Source: Terriglobia bacterium
GTDB lineage: Bacteria; Acidobacteriota; Terriglobia; Terriglobales; Acidobacteriaceae
NCBI GenBank assembly: GCA_020073665.1
Contig: JAIQEU010000006.1
Location: 62,001-126,000, forward strand
Length of the DNA stretch: 64,000 nt
Direction of reading: 5' to 3'
Positions 55,459-63,446 of the stretch are shown here, piece by piece. A program made the position numbers and the translations under genes. Every line of letters starts with the position of its first letter. Positions within the stretch are counted from its first letter, which is position 1. The notes below the pieces were generated by a model. That model made no database searches. It had not been told where the DNA came from and saw only the letters and a program-made list of their open reading frames with translations.

Positions 55459-57708
55459 TCAACCTCCGCGAATTGTTGTTGGTTCCAGTGTCCACTCTCG
55501 GTGCGCAACCTTATTCGGTTGCTTGGATGAAACCGTGACGGGTTCTTGGCGGACGATGTGTTGGTCGACCAGTTCCGCCAGGTCAATGGCGGTCATTTTT
55601 CCTTCCAGGCCTGCGACCTTGATGGCATCTTCCATATTCGCCAGGCAAAACGGACAAGCCGTCACCATCACATTGGCTCCCGCCTCGGCGGCCATCTGCA
55701 CTCGCTTGACTCCCATCCGCTCATCCTCTTTGGGTTCATAAAACAGCATCAGTCCACCGCCGCCACAACAGAACGAGCGATCGCGAGACCGCTTCATCTC
55801 AACCCTCTTTAAACCGGGGATCGCGTCGAGCACATCGCGGGGATCGTCGTAAATCTGGTTGTGGCGGCCCAGGTAGCAGGGATCGTGGTAGGTGTAGACG
55901 TCGGTCTCGTTTTCTACCCGGTTGAACTTGATGTTCCCGGCCTTCACTTCCCGGGCGATAACTTGGCTGATGTGCTCCACCGGCGGCACATCCTTATAGT
56001 CATGTTTCAGCGCGTTGTAGGCGTGGGGGTCGGCGGTTACAACCCGCTGAACTCCGGAGCTTTTGATGGCATCTATATTGTGGTCGCGCAAGGCCATGAA
56101 CAGCATTTCTTCGCCGAACCGCCGGACTTCATGGCCGCTATCTTTTTCCGCCGCTCCCAGGATCCCGAAATTCTCGCCGACGTGGTCGAGAATCCTCGCG
56201 GTGGCTCGAGCAATCGCCTGCATCCGGTCGTCGTAGGAAGTGATGCTGTCAACAAAATACAGAGTGTTTGCACTCAGGTTTCCGTCCAGGATCTTGACGT
56301 CGCAGGATTGCTGGAACTCTTTGACCTTGGCCCAGTCGGCCTTTTTCTTTTCCATCTTGCCGTAGGGGTTGCCTCGGCTCTCCAGCGCCTTCAGCGGCTT
56401 TTGCAGGCCTTGAGGTACATTGCCTTCGTCGATCAGGCCGCGCCGCAAGTCGACGATCTTGTCGATGTACTCGACCAGTAGCGGGCATTCCTCTTCGCAC
56501 GCGCCGCAGGTGGTGCAAGACCAGATTTCGTCCTCGGAATAAATCCCGCCGATCAAGGGCGTGCCGTTGGTCGGGCTGCCGAGGATCGGGTAGTGCTGGA
56601 AACTGTAATCTCGCGCTTTGATGGTGAGGAATCTGGGCGACAACGGCCTGCCCACGGCATTGGCCGGGCAGTTGTCTGAGCAGCGTCCGCAGTCGGCGCA
56701 AGAATAGAAATCGAGCATGTGCTTCCAGGTGAAATCTTCGAACTTCTTTACTCCGAAAGATTTCAGCGTATCCAGGTGCTCATCGCTCACGCCCCACCGC
56801 ACCGGCTTTAGTATTTCCCGGTCCAACTTCGCGAAATAAACACTGAACAGGGAGGTTTCCACGTGGAACTGTATTCCGAAGGGCCGATAGCACAGCAAGA
56901 AGTAAAAGGTCACTTCGTGGAGTAGATAGGCGCCCAGACGAACATTCCAGAGCGTGGGCAATGAAGTCGTGATCAGAGCGCTCTTCAACATCCAAGGCAG
57001 CGACAGTGCAGCCAGCAATTCAGTAGTCTGGCCCTGCTGCGCAAGACCGGCAGCGCTGGCGGCGGCAAACAGGCTGTCGGCCACCATCAGCACCGCGATC
57101 AGCGCTAAGAGGAAGACAGCGTCGCCCATGTGGCCCTTGCCGTACCTCGCCGGGACTGCGTACCGCGCGGGTTTGAACACCACCCGGCGAATCGTGGCGA
57201 CCACCATGCAAAGGAATACGACGGTTGCGGCGTAGTCCGTGACGATGTCGTATGCTTGGCCAGCCCACCCCGGAAAGCCCGGCATCGCGAAGTTGTCGGC
57301 GACACTGAAGCTGAGCAGGGCAAAGGCACGAATCACCAACAGAACAAAACCGGCAAAAACCAGGATGTGAATGGTTCCTGCGGTGCGGTAGCGCGGATGT
57401 TTCCACTGTCCCAGCCAGAATTGCAGGACTTTTCCCAGCCGGAGCCATGGCCGGTCAAAACGAACATCAGGGTTGGCGCGAAGCATTGGCGCGATGCGTT
57501 TTGCCACAATGTAGGCAAAACATGCAACACCCAGAAGATGAATGGCCAGGAACAGGATTCGCCACTGCACCAGCCAGTAGGCTACGTGCGCGGGGGAAGG
57601 TAGGTCTTCCAACCCAAAGCTCGACAACGCCTGCTGAGCGAAGCCCATGAACCAATTCACACTTAGTCCCAGGGTTTGGTGCTCGAGCCCTACGACGGCG
57701 GCAAGCAT
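55459..57708 (-). CDS. Membrane Fe-S/haem-b ETF:(methyl)menaquinone oxidoreductase (EMO-like)
   Basis: The 749-residue protein has an N-terminal NarI-like membrane region (about 40-300, several helices with His candidates for haem b). Two [4Fe-4S] motifs follow (CADCGRCSDNCP, CTTCGACEEECP, about 335-430), then a heterodisulfide-reductase-type Cys-rich half with DPCYLGRHN, FCCGGGG and ACPFCLANM. The first of the usual two CCG units appears degenerate. This architecture is that of the membrane enzyme that links ETF to menaquinone (EMO) in fatty-acid-oxidising bacteria, and its position before etfBA fits. It gives the operon a direct route to the respiratory chain. It is probably the first gene of the transcript. 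Confidence 0.9.
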   Translation of the reverse strand: MLAAVVGLEHQTLGLSVNWFMGFAQQALSSFGLEDLPSPAHVAYWLVQWRILFLAIHLLGVACFAYIVAKRIAPMLRANPDVRFDRPWLRLGKVLQFWLGQWKHPRYRTAGTIHILVFAGFVLLVIRAFALLSFSVADNFAMPGFPGWAGQAYDIVTDYAATVVFLCMVVATIRRVVFKPARYAVPARYGKGHMGDAVFLLALIAVLMVADSLFAAASAAGLAQQGQTTELLAALSLPWMLKSALITTSLPTLWNVRLGAYLLHEVTFYFLLCYRPFGIQFHVETSLFSVYFAKLDREILKPVRWGVSDEHLDTLKSFGVKKFEDFTWKHMLDFYSCADCGRCSDNCPANAVGRPLSPRFLTIKARDYSFQHYPILGSPTNGTPLIGGIYSEDEIWSCTTCGACEEECPLLVEYIDKIVDLRRGLIDEGNVPQGLQKPLKALESRGNPYGKMEKKKADWAKVKEFQQSCDVKILDGNLSANTLYFVDSITSYDDRMQAIARATARILDHVGENFGILGAAEKDSGHEVRRFGEEMLFMALRDHNIDAIKSSGVQRVVTADPHAYNALKHDYKDVPPVEHISQVIAREVKAGNIKFNRVENETDVYTYHDPCYLGRHNQIYDDPRDVLDAIPGLKRVEMKRSRDRSFCCGGGGLMLFYEPKEDERMGVKRVQMAAEAGANVMVTACPFCLANMEDAIKVAGLEGKMTAIDLAELVDQHIVRQEPVTVSSKQPNKVAHREWTLEPTTIRGG

Positions 57709-58220
57709 GGTGGTGCCTTTCTAGACTATGAACGGTCGAGGTTCGTACGGCAGAACCCTACGGACCGGACCCTGCGGGACTCCCGTGCAATTCCTAAGAG
57801 TCCCAAAAGAAAGGTGAGCGACTTGGCACCGAGTCGTGCCCGCATGACAACCGATGGACTCCCGCCGCCTAGTTGCGAAGTGATCTCTGTAATCGTTCCG
57901 GCGATCGCGGAGAATGGGAAACGCACCAAGTACAACTGCGCCACAGACCATGTGCGGGCTGCCTCCTCGCTCAACGGCAGCACCCCTGGGGAGGTGCTCC
58001 TGACGGTTGCAATTGGAAGTAGCGACCCGGGAGCCGAGTAGCATTCCACCCGGCTTATCGTACTTTCAAATTATGCTTTTACCGACCGGCTATAGTCTGT
58101 GAGGCGCAGCGGTATCGGTTGTGAGGCACATCACACGCAGCAGTGGCAGCAGGCGTCCATTCCTTCCGACTGCGTATTAGACACCGCGCAAATTGTTTTT
58201 CGCCGGATTGGTGAAACCAG
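57709..58220. other. Intergenic region, probable promoter of the synthase operon
   Basis: In this 512-bp gap I find no supported gene. It contains a CRP-type site at 58120-58135 and a second TGTGAGGC word at 58099-58106. Short frames on both strands look non-coding. Confidence 0.5.
58120..58135. promoter_or_regulatory. CRP-type operator (TGTGA-N6-TCACA)
   Basis: TGTGA GGCACA TCACA matches the CRP consensus exactly. It lies 411 bp upstream of the oxidoreductase ATG at 57708 and 85 bp after the end of the GMC gene, so it is distal if it serves the ETF-synthase operon. Confidence 0.5.
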
Positions 58221-59924
58221 TTATCTCATCTCCGACTCTAAGGCTGACTGACTCGCGGCCGAGTCGTTCCAATGCGCCTCTGAAGCCGGTGGGATGAAAC
58301 TCATGGCACGTTCTGCGAGCGCGGTAATGGTGAGGCTGGGATTGACGCCGAGATTGGCGGCGACCACTGATCCGTCGCAGACGTATGCGTTCTTGTAGCC
58401 GAACAGGCGGTGGCGATCGTCCACCACTCCGTGCTCCGGAGAGGCGGCAATGACACAACCTCCCAGACAGTGAGCAGTGCCCGGAATGTTAAAGAGGATC
58501 TCCGGGATCATGCTCATGGCGGTGCCCCCCGTGAGCCTGGCAAAAGTCTCGGCAAACTCGTTGGCGCGCGGGATGTAGGTGGGCACCTTTTTACCGTGGC
58601 TGGCAAGAGACTTGGAGAACGGCCAGAACCACGGACGTTGCCAACGCATCTGGAGGTCGCCTTCCACGGCCTGCATGCACAGCAGCACCACATTCTCTCG
58701 GGCCCAACCGAAGGGCTGCAACACACGCAGGGTCCGGAAGGGATGGCGCAGCAGCGCAACCGCGAGATTCCTGAGCCAAAGGGCGATGCGCTCGGGTCCG
58801 GGAACACCTCCAGTCAAGATAGTGGTGAGCATGCTCATGGTGTCTGAGCCACTGGGGTAGCGAACCGCTTCGATGTGGGTGTGTTCATCTACGTAGATAC
58901 CGGAACCAATGGCCACCCCTTTTGACAGGTCCTCTCGGCTCCCCGGTATCCGCACTGCGAGCAACGACTCGGAGTTAGTGCGGACATGGTTTCCGAGTTG
59001 ATCGCTGATGAGCGGCAGAGAGCCTTTCTCTTTCAGGTGGAAGAGCAACTCGGTCGTTCCCAGAGAAGATCCGGAGAACACTACCCCGCGGCAGGTGAAT
59101 CGCCGTGGCTGCTGGTTGAACCAGGCAGTTGAGCGGACAGTATGCACCTCGTATCCGTCAGCGCCATCGGCCGCGTCATTCAGTGGTTTCACATCCACGA
59201 CTTTGGTTTCTGCAAAAACCCGGGTGCCCCACTTTTCCGCCAGGTAGAGGTAGTTCAGGTCCAGCGTATTTTTCGCCCCATGCTGACACCCCATCATGCA
59301 GCCACCGCAGGCGATGCAGGTGGTTCGGGCGGGGCCTTCTCCACCAAAGAACGGGTCAGGGAAGGTCTTGCCCCCGGCCTCTCCTTCGGGCGCTTGGAAG
59401 ATGGCAACGCTGGTGCGGTAGAACGTGTTTCCAACTCCGACTTCTTCGGCGGCTGCTTTTAGCAGATGGTCGGCGGGGCCGAGAATGGTGTTTTCAATGA
59501 CGCCGAGCATCCGGGAAGCGGCGTCGTAGTGCCGTGGCATCTCCGATTTCCAGTCGGCCAACCCGGCCCAGGGTCCAGTCTGCCATACTCGCTCGGGTGG
59601 CCGAAGCAAAGTGGTCGCGTAGGTAATCGATCCGCCGCCGACGGCGCAACCATGCAGGATGGTGACATGCCGGAAATATCGTATGTTGAAAAAGCCGCGC
59701 AGGCCGAGCCTGGGGCGCCAAAACCAGCGGTGGAGGGACCAACTCGTGCGTGGCAGGTTCTCGGGTGTCCAGCGGCGGCCCATTTCCATCACCGCAACTC
59801 GGTAGCCCTTCTCGGCTAGCCGGTACGCCGCCACACTGCCCCCGAAGCCGGAGCCGATGACGACAAAATCGAAATCAAATTGTTTGTCCTGGGACACGAC
59901 GCCGGCGTTCCACTCTGCTGGCAC
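58221..59924 (-). CDS. GMC-family FAD oxidoreductase with ferredoxin-like Cys motif (cholesterol-oxidase-like)
   Basis: The 567-residue protein has the N-terminal FAD loop VIGSGFGGSVAAYRLAEKGY (about 22-41), a GMC segment HGCAVGGGSITYA (about 91-103) and a C-terminal GTAHCLGGCVIAA with NPSLTITALAERAM. At about 209-222 it carries CIACGGCMMGCQHG, a Cys pattern that could hold an Fe-S cluster. Related proteins include ChoD-like putative cholesterol oxidases and hydroxyl-lipid dehydrogenases. It follows the WS/DGAT gene by 1 nt, so the two are co-translated; a lipid alcohol or sterol-like substrate is likely. The start is GTG. Confidence 0.82.
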   Translation of the reverse strand: MPAEWNAGVVSQDKQFDFDFVVIGSGFGGSVAAYRLAEKGYRVAVMEMGRRWTPENLPRTSWSLHRWFWRPRLGLRGFFNIRYFRHVTILHGCAVGGGSITYATTLLRPPERVWQTGPWAGLADWKSEMPRHYDAASRMLGVIENTILGPADHLLKAAAEEVGVGNTFYRTSVAIFQAPEGEAGGKTFPDPFFGGEGPARTTCIACGGCMMGCQHGAKNTLDLNYLYLAEKWGTRVFAETKVVDVKPLNDAADGADGYEVHTVRSTAWFNQQPRRFTCRGVVFSGSSLGTTELLFHLKEKGSLPLISDQLGNHVRTNSESLLAVRIPGSREDLSKGVAIGSGIYVDEHTHIEAVRYPSGSDTMSMLTTILTGGVPGPERIALWLRNLAVALLRHPFRTLRVLQPFGWARENVVLLCMQAVEGDLQMRWQRPWFWPFSKSLASHGKKVPTYIPRANEFAETFARLTGGTAMSMIPEILFNIPGTAHCLGGCVIAASPEHGVVDDRHRLFGYKNAYVCDGSVVAANLGVNPSLTITALAERAMSFIPPASEAHWNDSAASQSALESEMR

Positions 59925-59925
59925 A

Positions 59926-61563
59926 CTACACCCCCACGGTTGCCGGAAGCGGGTTCTCCTCTTGTGGTGTTGTTATGGGCGCGCGGACAGATTTCGGTTG
60001 AATTCGGCCGTCCGGCGCCGCGAGCAGCGGTTCCGGTTTAGGTGCGGGGGGTGGGATGGGCTCGGTTCTTGCCTTGGCGGCGGCACGCCTTCGTCGCTGG
60101 GGTCGGCAGCCTACAGCTCTGCTCAGCTTGGCAAAGCTTGTGGTCAGGAACTTCTCCAGGCGTCCGAGGTCTGGCGCAGCATGCACGTCGCCAGTGAACC
60201 CGAAATACGCGGTTCCGTTGTAGGTCAGGACGGCGCAGTTGATCCCCAGGTCGCCGCCGATCGGTACGTAAGGGTAACAGCGCAGCATCTTGTGACCAAG
60301 CAGGTACAGCGGATCCGTCGGACCCGGGACATTGGTGAAAATGAAGTTGCACAGGCCGAGCGGAACTTGGCTCACAATGGGACCGGCCAGCTCCTGCGCG
60401 GCGGTGGGAATCGTTCCCAGCATTGTGCCAAAAAGGCCGACGCATTCGGCCACATGTACACCTTTCAAAAAAATGGTCCGCTCGCGGACCGCAGCCACCA
60501 GTTTGCGAGGACTACGAATATCGAGCGGGATGGTAACCGGGACGAAGGTGATGCGATTTCCCAAGTCGCCTGCGTTCCCGTTACCGCGCACATTCACCGG
60601 AACCACAATCCGCAGCAGCCGGCCCGTGATGCGCACGCCCCGCAACTCGGCGTAGTGCTGAAAGGCCGAGGTCACGAGGGTGAGGGCAACATCGTTGACC
60701 GTCACGCCGCAGGCATTTTTTACTGCTTTGATGTCTGCCAGTGGGATCTCAGCCCAACGGAAGTTTTGGGGCCCGCGACAAATGATGTTGAAGGGCAATG
60801 GCTGGGTGGCGGCAGTGAGTTCCGGCATGAATCGTGCGAGTTGCTCAACTGACGGAATGTGCGCCGCAGAGTGGGGGCCCGCCGGCTGGACGGAAGTGGA
60901 CGGTTCGGACTGCGGTGCGGCCGCCGCCAGGATCTGCTGCAAGACCTGGAACAACTCCATCTGCACGGAGAGAACTTTTTCCGCGACAGAAACCGACGAG
61001 TTGAGCAGTTCGTCCAGGAATGCGCGAGCCGGGGCTTGAGGTGGGGCCTGAAAACGCGCCCTGCGTCTGGGCAGCGGGAGAACTTCGGGGCTGGGATCCA
61101 TCAGCACATTCATCAGGCTTACCCCGGCCAGTCCGTCAGCAAGACAATGGTGCATGCGCGTGACGACACCGGTGCGGTCACCTTTCAGACCGTGCACCAG
61201 CGTGAAGTCCCAGAGCGGTCGCTGCCGGTCCATCACCTTGCTCAAGATGTTTCCTGCAACCGCCTTGAACTCGGCGTCCGTCCCGCGCGTGAGCGTGACC
61301 TGGCGAACGTGGTTGCGTACAGCGAAATCGGGATCGTATTCCCAGGTGGGAAGGCCGATGTTGAACGCCGGGGCCACAACCCGCTGGCGATAGCGCGGAA
61401 TCAACGGAAGCTTCGATTCGATGAACCGGCTGCATGCTCGCATTGATATCACACCCTCAAACACACTGACCGACGCGACATTCAGCGGCATGCCTTCGCG
61501 CTCGAGATAGAGGAAAAGAGCATCTCCTGAGGAAAGACGATTATGATCTCGAGGATGCCGCAT
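59926..61563 (-). CDS. Wax ester synthase/diacylglycerol acyltransferase (WS/DGAT family)
   Basis: The 545-residue protein starts LSSGDALFLYLEREGMPLN, typical of the family, and has the catalytic HHxxxDG motif (MHHCLADG, H138-H139-D143). The C-terminal domain shows NVPGPTDPLYLLGHKM and INCAVLTYNGTAYFGF. It esterifies acyl-CoA to a fatty alcohol or diacylglycerol. It is somewhat longer than usual because of a basic, Pro-rich C-terminal tail. ATG at 61563 has AAGGAGGG 7 nt upstream; the longer frame to 61659 has no such signal. Together with the GMC oxidoreductase it suggests neutral-lipid metabolism next to the lipid-synthase operon. Confidence 0.92.
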   Translation of the reverse strand: MRHPRDHNRLSSGDALFLYLEREGMPLNVASVSVFEGVISMRACSRFIESKLPLIPRYRQRVVAPAFNIGLPTWEYDPDFAVRNHVRQVTLTRGTDAEFKAVAGNILSKVMDRQRPLWDFTLVHGLKGDRTGVVTRMHHCLADGLAGVSLMNVLMDPSPEVLPLPRRRARFQAPPQAPARAFLDELLNSSVSVAEKVLSVQMELFQVLQQILAAAAPQSEPSTSVQPAGPHSAAHIPSVEQLARFMPELTAATQPLPFNIICRGPQNFRWAEIPLADIKAVKNACGVTVNDVALTLVTSAFQHYAELRGVRITGRLLRIVVPVNVRGNGNAGDLGNRITFVPVTIPLDIRSPRKLVAAVRERTIFLKGVHVAECVGLFGTMLGTIPTAAQELAGPIVSQVPLGLCNFIFTNVPGPTDPLYLLGHKMLRCYPYVPIGGDLGINCAVLTYNGTAYFGFTGDVHAAPDLGRLEKFLTTSFAKLSRAVGCRPQRRRRAAAKARTEPIPPPAPKPEPLLAAPDGRIQPKSVRAPITTPQEENPLPATVGV

Positions 61564-61753
61564 GGCAGCCCTCCTTCGACGGACAGGCGGTTGTGCCCCA
61601 TCTTCGCGGGGCATTTCCAACCAGCGGGGACGCGTCACGGAAAACACATTCCCACTCAAGGTTAGGCAGACGGCAACACGGAATGCGGTGATGCCTGACT
61701 ACTATGTCTGTGACGTTGCGAGGGGAGGTCGATCACGGAACCTGCTCGTGGTT

Positions 61754-62134
61754 CTAGGCGTAGTCGATCGGGTGCCTTTCCAGCCAGTGCTCATCGCGTA
61801 CCTTGTCGATGTTCTTCAAAGCGCTGGAAACGACGCTCGCACTCAGGAAACGGCTTTTCCACGCGACGGCTGCGCCAAAACCGAGTACGCCACCAAAGAA
61901 ACCGTAGGCCAACGCTCGGCTTGCAGAATTGTGGCGGCGTCCAGGACGGGCACTCAACAGGCCGAGGCAAACTCCGATGGCGGCGGGTTTCAAGGCATGG
62001 CGAACGGACTCGCTAAGAAAAGGAGTCAGGGACCTGCCATGGAGAAAAGATTCTCGCCCGGAACGGGCTCCTTCCAGTCCTGAGTCCAGGAGCTTTCGGC
62101 CGTAATCCACGTTGGAGTGCTTGTGATGGTTCAT
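61754..62134 (-). CDS. Small hypothetical membrane protein
   Basis: The 126-residue protein has a hydrophilic N-terminal half and two weakly hydrophobic stretches (LKPAAIGVCLGLLSA, ALAYGFFGGVLGFGAAVAW). GGTGAG lies before the ATG. I recognise no family. It lies 190 nt upstream of the WS/DGAT gene on the same strand and could be its first operon partner or a stand-alone gene. Confidence 0.6.
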   Translation of the reverse strand: MNHHKHSNVDYGRKLLDSGLEGARSGRESFLHGRSLTPFLSESVRHALKPAAIGVCLGLLSARPGRRHNSASRALAYGFFGGVLGFGAAVAWKSRFLSASVVSSALKNIDKVRDEHWLERHPIDYA

Positions 62135-62243
62135 AGGGTCTTCTCACCAACCGATGTGGAGTAGTGCATTCGACTCCGGGCACGGTCATCAACCGTACCA
62201 ACATCTATTCCCTCTTAGACTACTTCCCGAGCTGGATGAAAGC

Positions 62244-62259
62244 TGTGATTTGGGTCACG
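62244..62259. promoter_or_regulatory. CRP/FNR-superfamily operator (TGTGA-N6-TCACG)
   Basis: TGTGA TTTGGG TCACG matches the CRP consensus at nine of ten positions. It lies 98 bp before the gene at 62358 and 109 bp before the divergent gene at 62134, so it could act on either. Confidence 0.5.
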
Positions 62260-62357
62260 GGCGTTGGGGCAGCTCGACGGCGCCGCTCGGCTGGTAGCGA
62301 GGTCGACTTGACAAGGGGATACCCACGGACGACGATTCGGACAGGCCCCCGATTCCT

Positions 62358-63155
62358 ATGGCGAAAACTGCCAAAGTGGTGCAGCTGAAACCGCAGACCC
62401 TGCAGGCTTTTGCTGACTACGTTCGCGAGGCCGAAGGAGAAATGGAGCGGACGCTGGGCGGCGATGTCCCATTCCTGTGGTCTGAAGCCAGTTCCGAGAG
62501 GGCACATCTGGTTCGTGAAGGCCAGGTCGTGGCGCAGTTCTGGTCGGGGAAAGGGCCAGTCAAGGTGGCGGGCGGCCTGATCCATGACTGGATCGGGGCT
62601 GCATTCGTACCGGCCACAACCATCGCACAGACCCTGGCCCTTATCCAGGACTACGACAACCACAAGAATATCTACCAGCCCGAGGTGATTGGCTCAGCGC
62701 TGCTGAGCCGCCACGGCAACGATTTCCAAATCCGCTTGCGACTTCTCAAGAAGAAAGTCATCACCGTGGTCCTCGATACCGACCATGACGTGCACTATCG
62801 TTCCCTGGATCATGCCCACTGGTGTTGCCGCTCTTACACCACGCGGATTGCTGAGGTGGAAAACCCTGGAAGCCCGCAAGAGAAGGTTCTGCCCCCCGAC
62901 ACCGGGTACGGTTTTCTGTGGCGTCTATATTCTTACTGGCGATTCCAGGAGAAGGACGAGGGTGTGTACGTGGAGTGTCGAGCCATCTCGCTGACGCGCG
63001 ACGTGCCCTTTGGCCTGGGATGGGTGATTGAACCGATCATCCAGAACCTGCCCAGAGAGTCGCTGATGAACACTCTTGAAGCGACGCGAAAAGCCCTGCT
63101 GGGAGGGCGCTCGCTTACTCGCAGGCGCCGCAAGAGCCGTAAAGCTAGAGTCTAG
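62358..63155 (+). CDS. Conserved hypothetical protein, START/SRPBCC-like
   Basis: The 265-residue protein has no signal peptide or membrane helix. Alternating beta-strands and a closing helix (VAGGLIHDWIGAAFVPATTI, IRLRLLKKKVITVVLDTDHD, TRIAEVENPGS, LESLMNT-like end) recall the START/SRPBCC lipid-binding fold. It ends in a basic RRRRKSRKARV tail. Neighbouring lipid genes make hydrophobic-ligand binding plausible, but the function is not known to me. The stop overlaps that of the convergent small gene by 4 nt. Confidence 0.72.
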   Translation: MAKTAKVVQLKPQTLQAFADYVREAEGEMERTLGGDVPFLWSEASSERAHLVREGQVVAQFWSGKGPVKVAGGLIHDWIGAAFVPATTIAQTLALIQDYDNHKNIYQPEVIGSALLSRHGNDFQIRLRLLKKKVITVVLDTDHDVHYRSLDHAHWCCRSYTTRIAEVENPGSPQEKVLPPDTGYGFLWRLYSYWRFQEKDEGVYVECRAISLTRDVPFGLGWVIEPIIQNLPRESLMNTLEATRKALLGGRSLTRRRRKSRKARV

Positions 63156-63340
63156 GGCAGAACCGCTTCCTCGTCTGGCGCATCCTCCTGCGGTTGCAGG
63201 GGGTCGTAAGAAGAACTAGCCAGGCCATTGTTGACCAGGTGATCGATCAGTTCCTCCATCCACCCAAATTCCTCTTGGCGGAGTTCTTCCTGCCACTCCG
63301 CTTCCTCGTCCACACTCCATGGCCACTTGTCAGAACTCAT
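63152..63340 (-). CDS. Small acidic Trp-rich protein (62 aa)
   Basis: This 62-residue product is strongly acidic with three Trp near the N-terminus (KWPWSVDEEAEWQEEL) and an EEFGWMEELIDHLVNN helix. GGAGGG stands 8 nt before the ATG at 63340, the best start signal in this frame; the longer frame upstream looks non-coding. Function unknown. Confidence 0.6.
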   Translation of the reverse strand: MSSDKWPWSVDEEAEWQEELRQEEFGWMEELIDHLVNNGLASSSYDPLQPQEDAPDEEAVLP

Positions 63341-63446
63341 CGCGGTACCCTCCGGCAACAGGGTGAAATGGCGAAGCCAGCATACGCGCTTCCCAGCAGG
63401 AATTCTGTGATGGCGTACACAAGCGTGAGTGATGATGCAGGATGGC

